DNA of 64,000 bases from Phycisphaerales bacterium (lineage in GTDB: Bacteria > Planctomycetota > Phycisphaerae > UBA1845): positions 6,960 through 70,959 of the forward strand of contig JACKHH010000017.1 in NCBI GenBank assembly GCA_020639095.1, given 5' to 3'. Each line of letters starts with the position of its first letter. Position 1 is the stretch's first letter. The notes below the pieces were generated by a model. The model saw only the letters and a program-made list of their open reading frames with translations. It had not been told where the DNA came from and did no database searches. Of this stretch, positions 1-10,308 are shown piece by piece. A program made the translations under genes and the position numbers.

Positions 1-2
1 CG

Positions 3-1589
<1,587 letters not shown>

Positions 1590-1614
1590 CGGATTGCCAA
1601 GTTCGTTGGCGAAC

Positions 1615-1643
1615 AATCAGAACCCAGGGCGCCAAGCCCTGGG
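1615..1643 (+). repeat. Short palindromic repeat, AACCC-palindrome family
   Basis: A perfect 8-bp stem (CCCAGGGC / GCCCTGGG) around GCCAA follows AATCAGAA, 25 bp after the ilvD stop. The same layout (AATC-GAACC, then a G/C palindrome with a GCCAA centre) recurs at 29657-29685 and, inverted, at 29716-29748. It may act as a transcript 3' end for ilvD, but there is no T-tract. Confidence 0.7.
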
Positions 1644-1850
1644 CCGATCCGCCAATATCTGCAAGAGCTAGGTAACACCACAATACCGCACCACCAGTGC
1701 ACGTCGGCACGGGATCACCGCATCTCCAACTCGTCCGGTGCAATCCCGCATTTGAACTTGTGCCCGTTCGGAAAAGCCAGTATGACACACTGCGTCATGC
1801 ATCGGGCTTGACGAAATCCCAAGAACGCACAATCAAGGAGGAGAACATCC

Positions 1851-2300
1851 ATGATGACGAAGAAGGTGTCGATGAAGTTTGCCGGGCTCGCGTTGGCGGT
1901 GCTTGCCGGCTGCACGGCCACGAGCACTCCGGACGACAATATTGGCGACAATGATCTGGATGCCGTGGAGGTGGTGGTGGGGGCGAACTTCATCGCCGCG
2001 ACGCGCGCGGGCACAACCACGGGCGTCAGCGACGAATCGATCTGCGAAGGTTTCTACCCGGCGACGCCGAACCACACGCTGCAAATCGACGCGTCGTTGG
2101 GCATGAAGGTGAGCGCGGTCGGTGCGAACGGCGAAGACGTGCGTCTCTGGGCGCAGGCGGGCCAGAGCAACTTCTGCGGCGAGGGGACAACGTCCTCGGA
2201 AATCGCGCGTTTCTGGACGCGCGGCACCATCGATATCTACGTCGGCACCACCTCAAACGGATTCCCGGCAGAGTACGAGTTGACGTTTACGCCGAACTAG
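1851..2300 (+). CDS. Small secreted lipoprotein, function unknown
   Basis: This is a 149-residue protein with a lipoprotein signal: a short basic N-terminus, a hydrophobic core and the lipobox LAVLAGC, which predicts lipidation of Cys21 and anchoring in a membrane. The mature part is acidic and rich in Gly and Thr, with two cysteines (in ICEGF and NFCGEG) that could form a disulfide. The segment NHTLQIDASLGMKVSAVGANGEDVRL and the end PAEYELTFTPN resemble the beta-rich pre-peptidase C-terminal type of fold, but I cannot place it in a family. The start is supported by AAGGAGGAG about 8 bases upstream. It converges on leuB with only 13 bases between stops. The function is unknown. Confidence 0.8.
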   Translation: MMTKKVSMKFAGLALAVLAGCTATSTPDDNIGDNDLDAVEVVVGANFIAATRAGTTTGVSDESICEGFYPATPNHTLQIDASLGMKVSAVGANGEDVRLWAQAGQSNFCGEGTTSSEIARFWTRGTIDIYVGTTSNGFPAEYELTFTPN

Positions 2301-2313
2301 CGAGTGCGCGTCG

Positions 2314-3414
2314 TTACGCCGACGCGAAGCTCGGCGCCAGCGACTTGACCACGTTTGCGATCGCATCGCCCATCTCGCGCGTGCCAATGCTCGGCGCGCC
2401 GGGGCGGGCGATGTCGATCGTGCGGGCGCCTTCGGCGATCACCTGATCGACGGCTGACTCGATAAGCTCGGCGCCTGCGGGCCATGCGAGCGAATCGCGA
2501 CACATCATCGCAGCGCTCAAGATCATCCCGATGGGATTGGCAATTCCCTTGCCCGCGATGTCCGGGGCCGACCCGTGGATCGGTTCATACAAGCCGGGGC
2601 CATCAGCACCCAGCGATGCCGACGGCAGCAGGCCCATCGAACCGGCGAGCACCGAGGCTTCGTCGGTGAGAATGTCGCCGAACATGTTGCCGGTCACGAC
2701 CACGTCGAAGCGCGCGGGCGACTGAATGAGATACATGGCCGCGGCATCAACCAGAATGTGCTCGCGCTTGAGGTTGGGGAATTCATTCGCCAGCACCTTG
2801 TCAGCCGTTCGCCGCCAGAGGCGCGAAACTTCGAGCACGTTGGCTTTGTCGACTGAAGTCACCCGCCCGTTGCGCTGAACAGCCCACTGCGCCGCCAAAC
2901 GCACCACGCGCTCAACCTCAGCCGTGTTGTAGATCATCGTGTCGTAGGCCTGCTCGCCGCTGGGATGCGGTTCGCATGCCCGCTTGCCGAAATAAATGCC
3001 GCCGGTCAATTCGCGGACCACGAGCATGTCGATGCCCTCGACCAGCTCGCGACGCAGCGGACCGGCATCGGCGAGAGCGGGGTGTACGCGCACGGGCCGC
3101 AGGTTCGCGAACAGCCCGAGCGCCTTGCGAATGCCCAGCAATCCTTGCTCGGGTCGGACGGCGGCCTGCGGGTTGTCCCACTTCGGCCCGCCAACCGCGC
3201 CGAGCAGAACTGCCGCTGACGACTTGCAGAGTTCCACGGTTTCATCGGGAAGCGCGGACCCGGTTGCATCGATGGCGCAACCGCCCAGCAAGCCTTCGCG
3301 GAAGGTGAATTGTTGGTCGAACGCCGATGCGGCTGCTTCCAGCACCTTGATCGCCTCGGCGACCACTTCCGGCCCGACACCATCACCCGGCAATACCGCG
3401 ATCTGCTTGCTCAT
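2314..3414 (-). CDS. leuB: 3-isopropylmalate dehydrogenase
   Basis: LeuB oxidises and decarboxylates (2R,3S)-3-isopropylmalate with NAD+ to give 2-ketoisocaproate in leucine synthesis. In the citramalate route it also acts on 3-methylmalate to give 2-ketobutyrate. The 366-residue protein begins IAVLPGDGVGPEV and carries the ELTGGIYFG motif and the signature region NMFGDILTDEASVLAGSMGLLPSASLG (substrate/Mg and NAD sites), all normal for the family. The ATG at 3414 is preferred: the frame extends to a TTG at 3432, but GGGGAAA sits at a better distance from the ATG. It is the last gene of the minus-strand BCAA run. A 207-bp gap with repeats separates it from cimA, so it may be expressed less than the genes upstream. 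Confidence 0.96.
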   Translation of the reverse strand: MSKQIAVLPGDGVGPEVVAEAIKVLEAAASAFDQQFTFREGLLGGCAIDATGSALPDETVELCKSSAAVLLGAVGGPKWDNPQAAVRPEQGLLGIRKALGLFANLRPVRVHPALADAGPLRRELVEGIDMLVVRELTGGIYFGKRACEPHPSGEQAYDTMIYNTAEVERVVRLAAQWAVQRNGRVTSVDKANVLEVSRLWRRTADKVLANEFPNLKREHILVDAAAMYLIQSPARFDVVVTGNMFGDILTDEASVLAGSMGLLPSASLGADGPGLYEPIHGSAPDIAGKGIANPIGMILSAAMMCRDSLAWPAGAELIESAVDQVIAEGARTIDIARPGAPSIGTREMGDAIANVVKSLAPSFASA

Positions 3415-3470
3415 CGATCCAGTTTTCCCCAATAAAACCTATGATGCCAAGAAGAAATCCAAATACAGTG

Positions 3471-3518
3471 CGGCGTAGTGCCGCCTTCCCACGCCTTTCG
3501 GCAAACGGCACTACGCCG
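3471..3518. repeat. Inverted repeat in the leuB-cimA gap
   Basis: CGGCGTAGTGCCG at 3471-3483 is matched by its reverse complement at 3506-3518, giving a 13-bp stem with a 22-base loop. There is no T-run on either strand, so it is not a classical terminator. It sits just upstream of leuB on the transcript. Confidence 0.7.
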
Positions 3519-3554
3519 CCGGTATTCGAGAGTTCGACAGACTCCGATGGCACA

Positions 3555-3606
3555 TGTGGGACCGGCTTTCCAGCCGGTCAGGACCGACTGGAAAGTCGGT
3601 CCCACA
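3555..3606. repeat. Palindromic repeat, GGGACCGGC-TTTCC family
   Basis: Two facing copies of a palindrome lie back to back: TGTGGGACCGGCTTTCC (continuing AGCCGGTC) and GGACCGACTGGAAAGTCGG (continuing TCCCACA). A further double copy occurs at 55797-55852, and fragments occur near 22195-22245 and 55730. This looks like a dispersed genome repeat. Confidence 0.7.
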
Positions 3607-3621
3607 GAGCCTGCAACCGAG

Positions 3622-5214
3622 CTACGCAGATTCCGCCAGGGCGGGCGCCGCCTGCTCGCGGGCGTAGGCCCGCTGCAAACCGTACTCGAACGCGTCGTAC
3701 AGCGCTTGCCAACTGGCTTCGATGATATTCTGCGATGCCCCGACGGTTGTCCAGGACTTTTCGCCGTCGGTGAAGTCGATGAGCACGCGCGTGATCGCAC
3801 GCGTGCCGTTCGGCCCGTCAAGAATACGCACCTTGTAGTCCGTCAGCCGCAGACGATCGATCTCGGGATACGACGGCGCGAGCGCCTTGCGCAGCGCGAT
3901 GTCGAGCGCTCCGACAGGGCCCACACCCTCAGCCGCGGTGTGCTGCACCTCACCATTCACGTCGATTTTCACGCTCGCTTCCGCAAGGTGGCCGCGACCT
4001 TCGCGGTGTTCAACGACCACCATGAAGTCGCGGAGGCTGAAGAACGGAGCGTAATCGTCACGTTGACGGCGGAGCATCAGTTCAACGGACGCCTCAGCCG
4101 CTTCAAACGAGAAGCCCTGGTTTTCCAAATCCTTGATGCGTTCGAGCACGGTCGTCTTGATCTCGGCATCGAACTCGCCCAGGTCATACTCGCGGGCTTT
4201 GCGGTGAATGTTGCCGCGCCCTGAGAGTTCCGAGACAAGCACGCGCGTCGCGTTTCCGACGGTGCCGGGCGTGATGTGCTCGTACGAACCGGAATCGCGT
4301 TCGAGTGCTGCGACGTGTACGCCGCCTTTGTGCGCGAAGGCGCTGCGTCCGACGTACGGAGCGCCGTTGTGCAGCGCGACGTTGCACAGTTCGCTGACGG
4401 CCCGGGCCACGTCGGTCAGGCGGTTAATCTTGCCTGCCGGCAGGGCGGTGTCGTCCATCTTGAGTTCGATGTTCGCGATGATCGGGCAGAGGTCCGCGTT
4501 GCCGCAGCGCTCGCCGATGCCGTTGATCGTGCCCTGTACGTGTTCCGCGCCCGCTTGCAAGGCGCAGATTGAGTTGGCCACGGCGCAGCCACTGTCGTTG
4601 TGCGCGTGAATGCCGACCGGAACCTCAACGAGTGACACGACGCGGCGCACGATATCGGCAAGCTGCCAAGGCAGGGTGCCGCCATTCGTATCGCAAAGCA
4701 CGACCGCGCGAGCGCCACCGGCGATCGCGGCATGCAGCGTCTTGATCGCGTAGTCGGGATCGGCTGCGTAGCCGTCGAAGAAGTGCTCGGCATCGTAGAT
4801 CACGTCGCGATCATTGCTCCGCAGGTACGCGACGCTCTGCTCGATGAGCCGCAGGTTGTTGTCCAGGTCGGTTCGCAGCACCTCAGTGACGTGCCGCGTC
4901 CAGCTCTTGCCGAAAATCGTCGCGACCGGGGCTTCGCTTTCGAGCAACGCGCGGAGGTTGTCGTCCTTGTCCGGGGTGAGTGACGGCCTGCACGTGCTGC
5001 CGAACGCGGCAATACGCGCGTTGGCAAGGTCAAGTGAACGTACCGCGTGGAAGTATTCGATGTCCTTCGGGTTCGACCCGGGCCAGCCGCCCTCGATAAG
5101 GTGAATCCCAAAGTCGTCGAGCAACTCGGTGATGCGCAGCTTGTCGTGCACGGTGAGGCTGATGCCCTCACCCTGCGTCCCGTCGCGGAGAGTCGTGTCA
5201 TAAAGCTCGATCAC
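3622..5214 (-). CDS. cimA: (R)-citramalate synthase
   Basis: CimA condenses acetyl-CoA with pyruvate to (R)-citramalate, the first step of the threonine-independent route to 2-ketobutyrate and isoleucine. The 530-residue protein has the DRE-TIM core: DTTLRDGTQGEG near the N-terminus, the GGWPGSNPKD segment that separates CimA from LeuA, the metal site HAHNDSGCA, and the GTINGIGERCGN motif. A C-terminal regulatory domain starts at about residue 370 (DYKVRILDG, TRVLIDF), where isoleucine normally inhibits. The start codon overlaps the leuD stop by 4 bases, so translation is probably coupled. LeuCD and LeuB act on the citramalate-derived intermediates, which explains its place in the leu cluster. 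LeuA is less likely, because a separate and typical LeuA lies upstream. Confidence 0.94.
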   Translation of the reverse strand: MIELYDTTLRDGTQGEGISLTVHDKLRITELLDDFGIHLIEGGWPGSNPKDIEYFHAVRSLDLANARIAAFGSTCRPSLTPDKDDNLRALLESEAPVATIFGKSWTRHVTEVLRTDLDNNLRLIEQSVAYLRSNDRDVIYDAEHFFDGYAADPDYAIKTLHAAIAGGARAVVLCDTNGGTLPWQLADIVRRVVSLVEVPVGIHAHNDSGCAVANSICALQAGAEHVQGTINGIGERCGNADLCPIIANIELKMDDTALPAGKINRLTDVARAVSELCNVALHNGAPYVGRSAFAHKGGVHVAALERDSGSYEHITPGTVGNATRVLVSELSGRGNIHRKAREYDLGEFDAEIKTTVLERIKDLENQGFSFEAAEASVELMLRRQRDDYAPFFSLRDFMVVVEHREGRGHLAEASVKIDVNGEVQHTAAEGVGPVGALDIALRKALAPSYPEIDRLRLTDYKVRILDGPNGTRAITRVLIDFTDGEKSWTTVGASQNIIEASWQALYDAFEYGLQRAYAREQAAPALAESA

Positions 5215-5774
5215 GATGCGGCGCTCCTTTCGGGAACCAACCCGGTCTCGCGGGCATAAGCGAACAAACCGCCCGCAGCCACAACCGTCTTCACCTCGCC
5301 CAACGGGTTGAGCGCGTGCGAAGCACCATCGGCAGCACGCTTCACCGTCAACGCGTCAAGGTCGATTTCCAACGCGTCACCCGTCTTGAACACCTCGCAC
5401 AACCGCTCGGGGCAATCGGCTGGGTAAAGCTCGCCAGTCGCGATGCAGTTGCGAAAGAAGATCCGCGCGAACGACTCCGCGATGACGATCTCAACGCCGG
5501 CAGCGCCCAAAGCGATCGGCGCATGCTCACGCGACGAGCCGCAACCGAAATTCCGCCCGGCGATGATGATGTTGTACGGGCAGGGCACTTTCTCGTTTTC
5601 CGTCAGCCGCGTGGGGTATTCCTCCACCGGCAGCCCGCAAAGCGCGTACGTGCCCAACTTGCGATATTCCTCTTCGATCGTCGGCACGAGCGCGAGGTAC
5701 TGCGCGGGAATGATCTGGTCGGTGTCGATGTTGTCGCCGACCACATAGGCTTTTCCACGAATGACCGTGCTCAT
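5211..5774 (-). CDS. leuD: 3-isopropylmalate dehydratase small subunit
   Basis: LeuD is the swivel-domain subunit of isopropylmalate isomerase. With LeuC it interconverts 2- and 3-isopropylmalate, and citramalate and its isomer in the CimA route. The 187-residue protein has the family signatures GDNIDTDQIIPAQYL and GRNFGCGSSREHAP, followed by the conserved AESFARIFFRNCIATGELYP region. Length and motif order are normal. It overlaps leuC by 4 bases at its start and cimA by 4 bases at its stop, indicating translational coupling along leuC-leuD-cimA. Confidence 0.96.
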   Translation of the reverse strand: MSTVIRGKAYVVGDNIDTDQIIPAQYLALVPTIEEEYRKLGTYALCGLPVEEYPTRLTENEKVPCPYNIIIAGRNFGCGSSREHAPIALGAAGVEIVIAESFARIFFRNCIATGELYPADCPERLCEVFKTGDALEIDLDALTVKRAADGASHALNPLGEVKTVVAAGGLFAYARETGLVPERSAAS

Positions 5775-7177
5775 GCGCCCACCTCCTCAAGTTCGCGAAC
5801 GCCCGGCAAGTAGTCGCGGGGATCGACGATGTGACCCGCCAGCGCCGATGCCGCAACTGTGTACGGGCTCGCGAGATAGATGCGTCCGCCCGCGTCGCCC
5901 ATGCGTCCCGGGAAGTTGCGGTTGGTCGTGCTGATGCAGGACAGCGGCTCGTTGATCCGCCCGAACGTGTCGGAAGGTCCGCCGAGGCACGCGGCGCAAC
6001 CGGCGTTTTCCGTCATGCGGACGCCGGCATCGAGCAGCACGTCCCACGTGCTTCTGCCGTTGCGACGATTGGCTTTGAGTTCGCGAACGATTTGCGGGGT
6101 CGCGGGCACGCCGAACGTGTCGATGCGCACTTCCTTGCCGTCGACAATGTCGGCGAAGGCCTCGAAGTCGCTGGTCTTTCCGCCGGTACACGAGCCGATG
6201 TACGCGCGGTCGAGCTTGATGTCGCCGCACGCGGACGCCACCTTGCGCCGACCCGGATCGGGGTGCAGCGCCACCGTCGGCTCCAGCGCGGAAAGATCAA
6301 CCGTAAGGTCGTACACGTAGTTCGCGCCGGCATCGGGCGTCACGGTTTCAAACGGAACGGCAGTGCCATGCTCAGCCGCTCGCGCCTTCACGAACGCGAT
6401 CGTCTTGGCATCGGCTTCGAAGATTGCGTTCTTCGCACCGGCTTCAACGCCCATGTTCGCAACGGTCATGCGGTCGTCGATGCTCATCGGCCCGACGCCT
6501 TCGCCGCCGAACTCCATGGCTTTGTAGGTCGCGCCGTCGAATCCGATTTCGCCGATGACGTGCAGGATGATGTCCTTGGCCATCACTCCGGGCTGCATTT
6601 CGCCCACGAGGCGGAAGCGCATCGTCGGTGGGGTGCGGAGCAGGATCTTGCCCGTGCCCATGACGAACGCGGCATCGGTGTTGCCGATGCCGGTTGCGAA
6701 TTCCCCAAAGGCGCCAGCCGTACACGTGTGCGAGTCGGTGCCCACGAGCACCTCACCGGGACGCGTGTGCCCCTTCTCCGGCAGGGCGATGTGACATACG
6801 CCCGCGTACTTCGCACCGTACTGCGCCAGTTCAATGCCGCGCGACGCGTCGAATTCCCACTTGCCGCTCGGGTCATCGATCACGTCGTAGAAGTAGGGGA
6901 TTCCCTGGTCGCGAACGAACTCGCGAAGAATGTCCACGTTGCGGTTCGAGCGGCGGTCGGACGTGAAGATGTAGTGATCGGGAATGATCACCACGCGCTT
7001 CGCGTCCCACACGCGCGCCTTCTCGCCGAACTCGCGTTTGAACACGCCGATGGTGCCCGGCCCGCAGACGTCGTGCGTCATCAGCACGTCAACGTCGACA
7101 AGCACGCTGTCACCAGCCGTCACCGCCGACTTGCCGGCGCGACGCGCGAGAATCTTTTCCGTAAGGGTCATGCTCAT
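5771..7177 (-). CDS. leuC: 3-isopropylmalate dehydratase large subunit
   Basis: LeuC is the iron-sulfur subunit of isopropylmalate isomerase, an aconitase-family enzyme. The 468-residue protein shows the substrate-binding GTDSHTCTAGAFG segment and the three cluster cysteines: one in IGSCTGGK and two in AGCAACLGG. It starts with MSMTLTEKILA; the second Met is an equally possible start. Only 2 bases separate it from leuA, and it overlaps leuD. Length and motifs are those of the bacterial LeuC family (about 420-470 residues). Confidence 0.96.
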   Translation of the reverse strand: MSMTLTEKILARRAGKSAVTAGDSVLVDVDVLMTHDVCGPGTIGVFKREFGEKARVWDAKRVVIIPDHYIFTSDRRSNRNVDILREFVRDQGIPYFYDVIDDPSGKWEFDASRGIELAQYGAKYAGVCHIALPEKGHTRPGEVLVGTDSHTCTAGAFGEFATGIGNTDAAFVMGTGKILLRTPPTMRFRLVGEMQPGVMAKDIILHVIGEIGFDGATYKAMEFGGEGVGPMSIDDRMTVANMGVEAGAKNAIFEADAKTIAFVKARAAEHGTAVPFETVTPDAGANYVYDLTVDLSALEPTVALHPDPGRRKVASACGDIKLDRAYIGSCTGGKTSDFEAFADIVDGKEVRIDTFGVPATPQIVRELKANRRNGRSTWDVLLDAGVRMTENAGCAACLGGPSDTFGRINEPLSCISTTNRNFPGRMGDAGGRIYLASPYTVAASALAGHIVDPRDYLPGVRELEEVGA

Positions 7178-7179
7178 AA

Positions 7180-8766
7180 CTACGCCACCGCCTCTGCCGA
7201 TGCGGCGCCTGTGTCCTGTTTCTTACGCAACGCCGCGCGGGCGAGCTTGTTCAGTGCCGAGAGATACGCCTTCGCACTCGCGACGAGAATGTCCGCGTCG
7301 GTGCCATGGCCGCTGAACGTGCGCGGGGCTTCATCCTTGCTGCGGATGCGCACCGTCACTTCGCCGAGCGTGTCGATACCACCGCTCACCGCGTGTACCA
7401 CGTACTCGCGCAACTCGACATCGAGGCGACAGATGCGGTTGACCGCGGTGAAGATCGCATCGACCGGACCGGTACCGGTGGCTGCCAGCGTTTCGTACTC
7501 ACCGTCCGGACGCGTGATCGAGACGCTCGCGGTCGGGATCGACGGCACACCGCACGACACGTGTACGCCGTGCAGCACGTAGAGGTCCTCGGATTGATGA
7601 ATTTCATCGGCTGCGATCGCTTCGAGTTCCGCTTCGGTGACTTCCTTGCGCGCATCGGCGTACCGTTTGAAACGCTGGAAAATGCGGTCGAGCTGCTCTT
7701 CACCGTGCAGTTCGAAACCGATTTCTTCGAGGCGCATGCGCAGCGCGTGGCGACCGGAGTGCTTGCCCAGCACGAGGTGACTCTGCGCCAGCCCGACGGT
7801 TTCGGGCGTCATGATTTCATAGGTTTCGGCATACTTGATCACGCCGTCCTGATGAATCCCGGCTTCGTGTGCGAAGGCATTGGCCCCGACGATCGCCTTG
7901 TTCGGCGGAACGCTGATGCCCGTGCGCGTCGACACGAGATGGCTTGAACGCACGAGATGCGTCGAGTCGATGCCGGTCTTCAGGTTGTAGTAGTTCGGCC
8001 GGGTGCGCAGCGACATCACGATTTCTTCGAGCGATGCGTTGCCCGCGCGCTCGCCGATGCCGTTGATCGTACACTCCGCCTGACGCGCACCCGCCTGCAA
8101 ACCCGCGAGCGTGTTCGCGGTGGCGAAGCCGAGATCATCGTGGCAGTGTACCGAGACGATGCACTTCTCGATGCCCGGAACGTGCTTGAACATTCCGCGA
8201 ATCAACTCGCCGTACTCCGCGGGCTGAATGTAGCCGACGGTGTCGGGCACGTTGAGCGTGGTCGCTCCGGCTTCCACTGCCGCGGCGAAGACCTCGTAGA
8301 GATACGTCGGGTCGGTCCGGCTCGCGTCCTCGGCGCTGAACTCAATGTCGGCGCAGTGCTGCCGGGCGTAGGCGACCATCTCGCTCACCTTGGCGAGCAC
8401 CTGTTCGCGAGTCATCCGCAGCTTGTGCTCGAGGTGAATGTCCGACGTCGCGATGAACGTGTGAATTCGCGGTTTGGCTGCGGGCGATACCGCTTCCCAG
8501 CACGCGTCGATGTCGGGCGGATGCGCGCGACAAAGACCGGCGATGATCGGGCCCTTCGCCGTGCCCACCTCGCTTGCGGCGCGTTTGACCGCTTCCAGGT
8601 CGCCGGGCGAAGCCGCTGGAAAACCGGCTTCGATCACGTCCACGCCCATGCGGGCGAGTTGGTGTGCGATTTCGATTTTGGCTTCGGTGTCGAGCGTGGC
8701 GCCGGGGGATTGTTCGCCATCGCGGAGGGTTGTATCGAAAATCCGTACGTAACTGTCATCTGACAT
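7180..8766 (-). CDS. leuA: 2-isopropylmalate synthase
   Basis: LeuA condenses acetyl-CoA with 2-ketoisovalerate, the committing step of leucine synthesis. The 528-residue protein has IFDTTLRDGEQSPGATL at the N-terminus, the metal-binding HCHDDLG, the INGIGERAGN motif and the FAHEAGIHQDGVIK segment that marks LeuA. The C-terminal regulatory domain (about residue 390 to the end), where leucine binds, is present. The ribosome-binding site is AGGGG, lying in the small hairpin GGGGCATTCCCC immediately before the ATG, so initiation could be damped by that structure. It follows ilvC by 75 bases with a 12-bp hairpin between them and is probably cotranscribed. Confidence 0.96.
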   Translation of the reverse strand: MSDDSYVRIFDTTLRDGEQSPGATLDTEAKIEIAHQLARMGVDVIEAGFPAASPGDLEAVKRAASEVGTAKGPIIAGLCRAHPPDIDACWEAVSPAAKPRIHTFIATSDIHLEHKLRMTREQVLAKVSEMVAYARQHCADIEFSAEDASRTDPTYLYEVFAAAVEAGATTLNVPDTVGYIQPAEYGELIRGMFKHVPGIEKCIVSVHCHDDLGFATANTLAGLQAGARQAECTINGIGERAGNASLEEIVMSLRTRPNYYNLKTGIDSTHLVRSSHLVSTRTGISVPPNKAIVGANAFAHEAGIHQDGVIKYAETYEIMTPETVGLAQSHLVLGKHSGRHALRMRLEEIGFELHGEEQLDRIFQRFKRYADARKEVTEAELEAIAADEIHQSEDLYVLHGVHVSCGVPSIPTASVSITRPDGEYETLAATGTGPVDAIFTAVNRICRLDVELREYVVHAVSGGIDTLGEVTVRIRSKDEAPRTFSGHGTDADILVASAKAYLSALNKLARAALRKKQDTGAASAEAVA

Positions 8767-8802
8767 GGGGAATGCCCCTATCTGTTAGCGGCGTTAGGCG
8801 TC

Positions 8803-8835
8803 GCGGCGCCGCCCCGGTTCACAGGGCGGCGCCGC
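8803..8835 (-). promoter_or_regulatory. 12-bp hairpin between ilvC and leuA
   Basis: GCGGCGCCGCCC and its exact reverse complement flank a 9-base loop, just after the ilvC stop. There is no T-run, so it is unlikely to terminate transcription. An intercistronic stem of this kind could protect the upstream ilvC message or mark an RNA processing point. Confidence 0.55.
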
Positions 8836-8841
8836 AACGCG

Positions 8842-9873
8842 TCATACGCCGACCGCATCTGATACCGGTACAGCATCCTTCTGCTTACGTTGCAACCAGG
8901 GCATCAAGCTTCGCAGCCTGCGACCCACGTGCTCGATTTCGTGTTCCGATTGCTCGGCTGCTCGCTTCTTCATGTTCGGTTTGCCCGCGGCACATTCCGC
9001 CATCCACTCGTCGGCGAACTTGCCCGACTGGATTTCGCCGAGCAGTTGCTTCATCGCCTCACGCGCTTGCGAACCCACCACGCGCGGACCGCGGGTGATG
9101 TCGCCATACTCTGCCGTGTTGCTGATGGAGGAACGCATACCGGTGATACCGTGCTCGTAGATCAAGTCCACGATCAGCTTCACCTCGTGCAAACACTCGA
9201 AGTACGCCATCTCCGGCGCATAGCCCGCAGCCACGAGCGTTTCGTATCCCGCGCGGATCAACTCGGTGAGCCCGCCGCAGAGCACCGCCTGTTCGCCGAA
9301 CAGGTCCGTCTCCGCCTCTTCGCGGAAGCTCGTCTCGATGATGCCGACGCGGCCGCCACCGATCCCGCTGGCGTATGCCAAACCAATGTCGCGGGTATCG
9401 CCGGACGGATCCTGTTGCACGGCAAGTAAACAGGGCACGCCATTGCCCGCGACGTATTCGCGACGGACAAGGTGCCCAGGACCTTTCGGGGCCACCAGGA
9501 AGATGTTCACGCCTTCCGGCGCGACGATCTTCTTGAAGTGAATCGCAAAACCATGTGCAAACGCAAGGTACGCATCGCTCTTCAGATTCGGCGCGATGTC
9601 TTTCTTGTAGGTTTCCGGCTGGAGTTCGTCGGGAATCAGGATCATCACGACGTCGCTCTGCGCAACCGCTTTCGCCGTTGGGAAAACTTGCAGGCCCGCA
9701 TCCTCGGCCCGCGCCCAGGACGCGCTGCCCTCGCGCAGGCCGACGATTACGTCGTGCCCGCTGTCGTGCAGGTTGAGCGCATGGGCGTGGCCCTGCGAAC
9801 CAAAACCAATGATGGCGATGCGCTTGCCGTTAAGCGCCTCGGTGCGGCAGTCGTTGTCGTGAAGGACGTTCAC
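8842..9873 (-). CDS. ilvC: Ketol-acid reductoisomerase
   Basis: IlvC isomerises and reduces acetolactate or acetohydroxybutyrate with NADPH, the second common step of valine and isoleucine synthesis. The 343-residue protein has the Rossmann motif GFGSQGHAHALNLHDSG, the APKGPGHLVR segment and, in the knotted C-terminal domain, the ETDLFGEQAVLCGG and YFECLHE metal-binding motifs. It is a class I (short) enzyme. The start is taken as the GTG at 9873 because AGGAG lies 7 bases upstream and homologs begin close to this point; the frame stays open for 20 further codons. About 160 bp of palindromic repeats separate it from the ilvM-like gene. Confidence 0.96.
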   Translation of the reverse strand: MNVLHDNDCRTEALNGKRIAIIGFGSQGHAHALNLHDSGHDVIVGLREGSASWARAEDAGLQVFPTAKAVAQSDVVMILIPDELQPETYKKDIAPNLKSDAYLAFAHGFAIHFKKIVAPEGVNIFLVAPKGPGHLVRREYVAGNGVPCLLAVQQDPSGDTRDIGLAYASGIGGGRVGIIETSFREEAETDLFGEQAVLCGGLTELIRAGYETLVAAGYAPEMAYFECLHEVKLIVDLIYEHGITGMRSSISNTAEYGDITRGPRVVGSQAREAMKQLLGEIQSGKFADEWMAECAAGKPNMKKRAAEQSEHEIEHVGRRLRSLMPWLQRKQKDAVPVSDAVGV

Positions 9874-9949
9874 GGGTCTTCTCCTACAACAGGTTGTCGA
9901 TTGCAAAGCGCAGACGCGCTTGGAATTTCTCAATGCGCCACCATCGTAT

Positions 9950-10030
9950 GGGTGGCACTGACAAGCTTTGCTTGTCAGTGGTGCGTCCAGGAATGCCCAT
10001 GGTCAAGCAAAGCTTGGCCATGCCACCCCC
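9950..10030. repeat. Inverted pair of GGGTGGCA palindromic repeats
   Basis: Two copies of one palindromic element face each other. The first (9950-9985) reads GGGTGGCACTGACAAGC and then its palindromic half. The second (9998-10030) runs CATGGTCAAGCAAAGC and ends in GCCATGCCACCCCC. Single copies with the same GGGTGGCA...palindrome design are at 15322-15353, 22377-22408 and 28308-28340. The pair forms a long hairpin in the ilv transcript between the acetolactate synthase genes and ilvC. Confidence 0.8.
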
Positions 10031-10035
10031 AACAC

Positions 10036-10308
10036 CTATGCCGTGCGACGACCGGCGCGGCGCGGCGTCTGTGCCGGGGTCACGCCCAGAACGTGCAGCT
10101 CGGTCAGGCTGGTGACGTCCACCAGGCGACGCAGTTGCGGGGCGAAGCGGTGCGCCCGATCACGCGGGGCCAAGAGCACAAGGTTGGCTTGGCCGTCGGC
10201 GGCGGACAGGTACGTCACCGTTCCACCCAATCGTTGGCACAGCATCAACACCTTGGGCAGCGACGACATCTGCCGCAACTTCATTGCGAACGTTAGACTC
10301 TTCATCAT
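10036..10308 (-). CDS. ilvM: Acetolactate synthase small (regulatory) subunit, IlvM-type
   Basis: This 90-residue protein is the probable ACT-domain partner of the catalytic subunit encoded just upstream. Acetolactate synthase small subunits bind the large subunit, raise its activity and can confer feedback control. It is about half the length of IlvN/IlvH and matches the single-ACT IlvM size class. The core runs from LRQMSSLPKVLMLCQRLGG to the APQLRRLVDVTSL segment, which resembles the QLxKLVDV end of IlvM. Its start overlaps the ilvB stop by 4 bases (ATGA), as expected for subunits made in equal amounts. The sequence is divergent, so the name rests on position, size and the LVDV motif together. 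Confidence 0.8.
   Translation of the reverse strand: MMKSLTFAMKLRQMSSLPKVLMLCQRLGGTVTYLSAADGQANLVLLAPRDRAHRFAPQLRRLVDVTSLTELHVLGVTPAQTPRRAGRRTA

Noticed and set aside
5831..7582. Long plus-strand open frame antisense to leuC/leuA
   Set aside because: It lies opposite strongly supported genes and has no family features. Long antisense frames are expected in high-GC DNA. The same applies to 639-1616 (minus), 10374-11969 (plus), 40211-42058 (minus) and 57315-59267 (plus).
8767..8841. A second leader-peptide attenuator before leuA
   Set aside because: The gap has a 12-bp hairpin but no T-run and no short frame rich in Leu codons.
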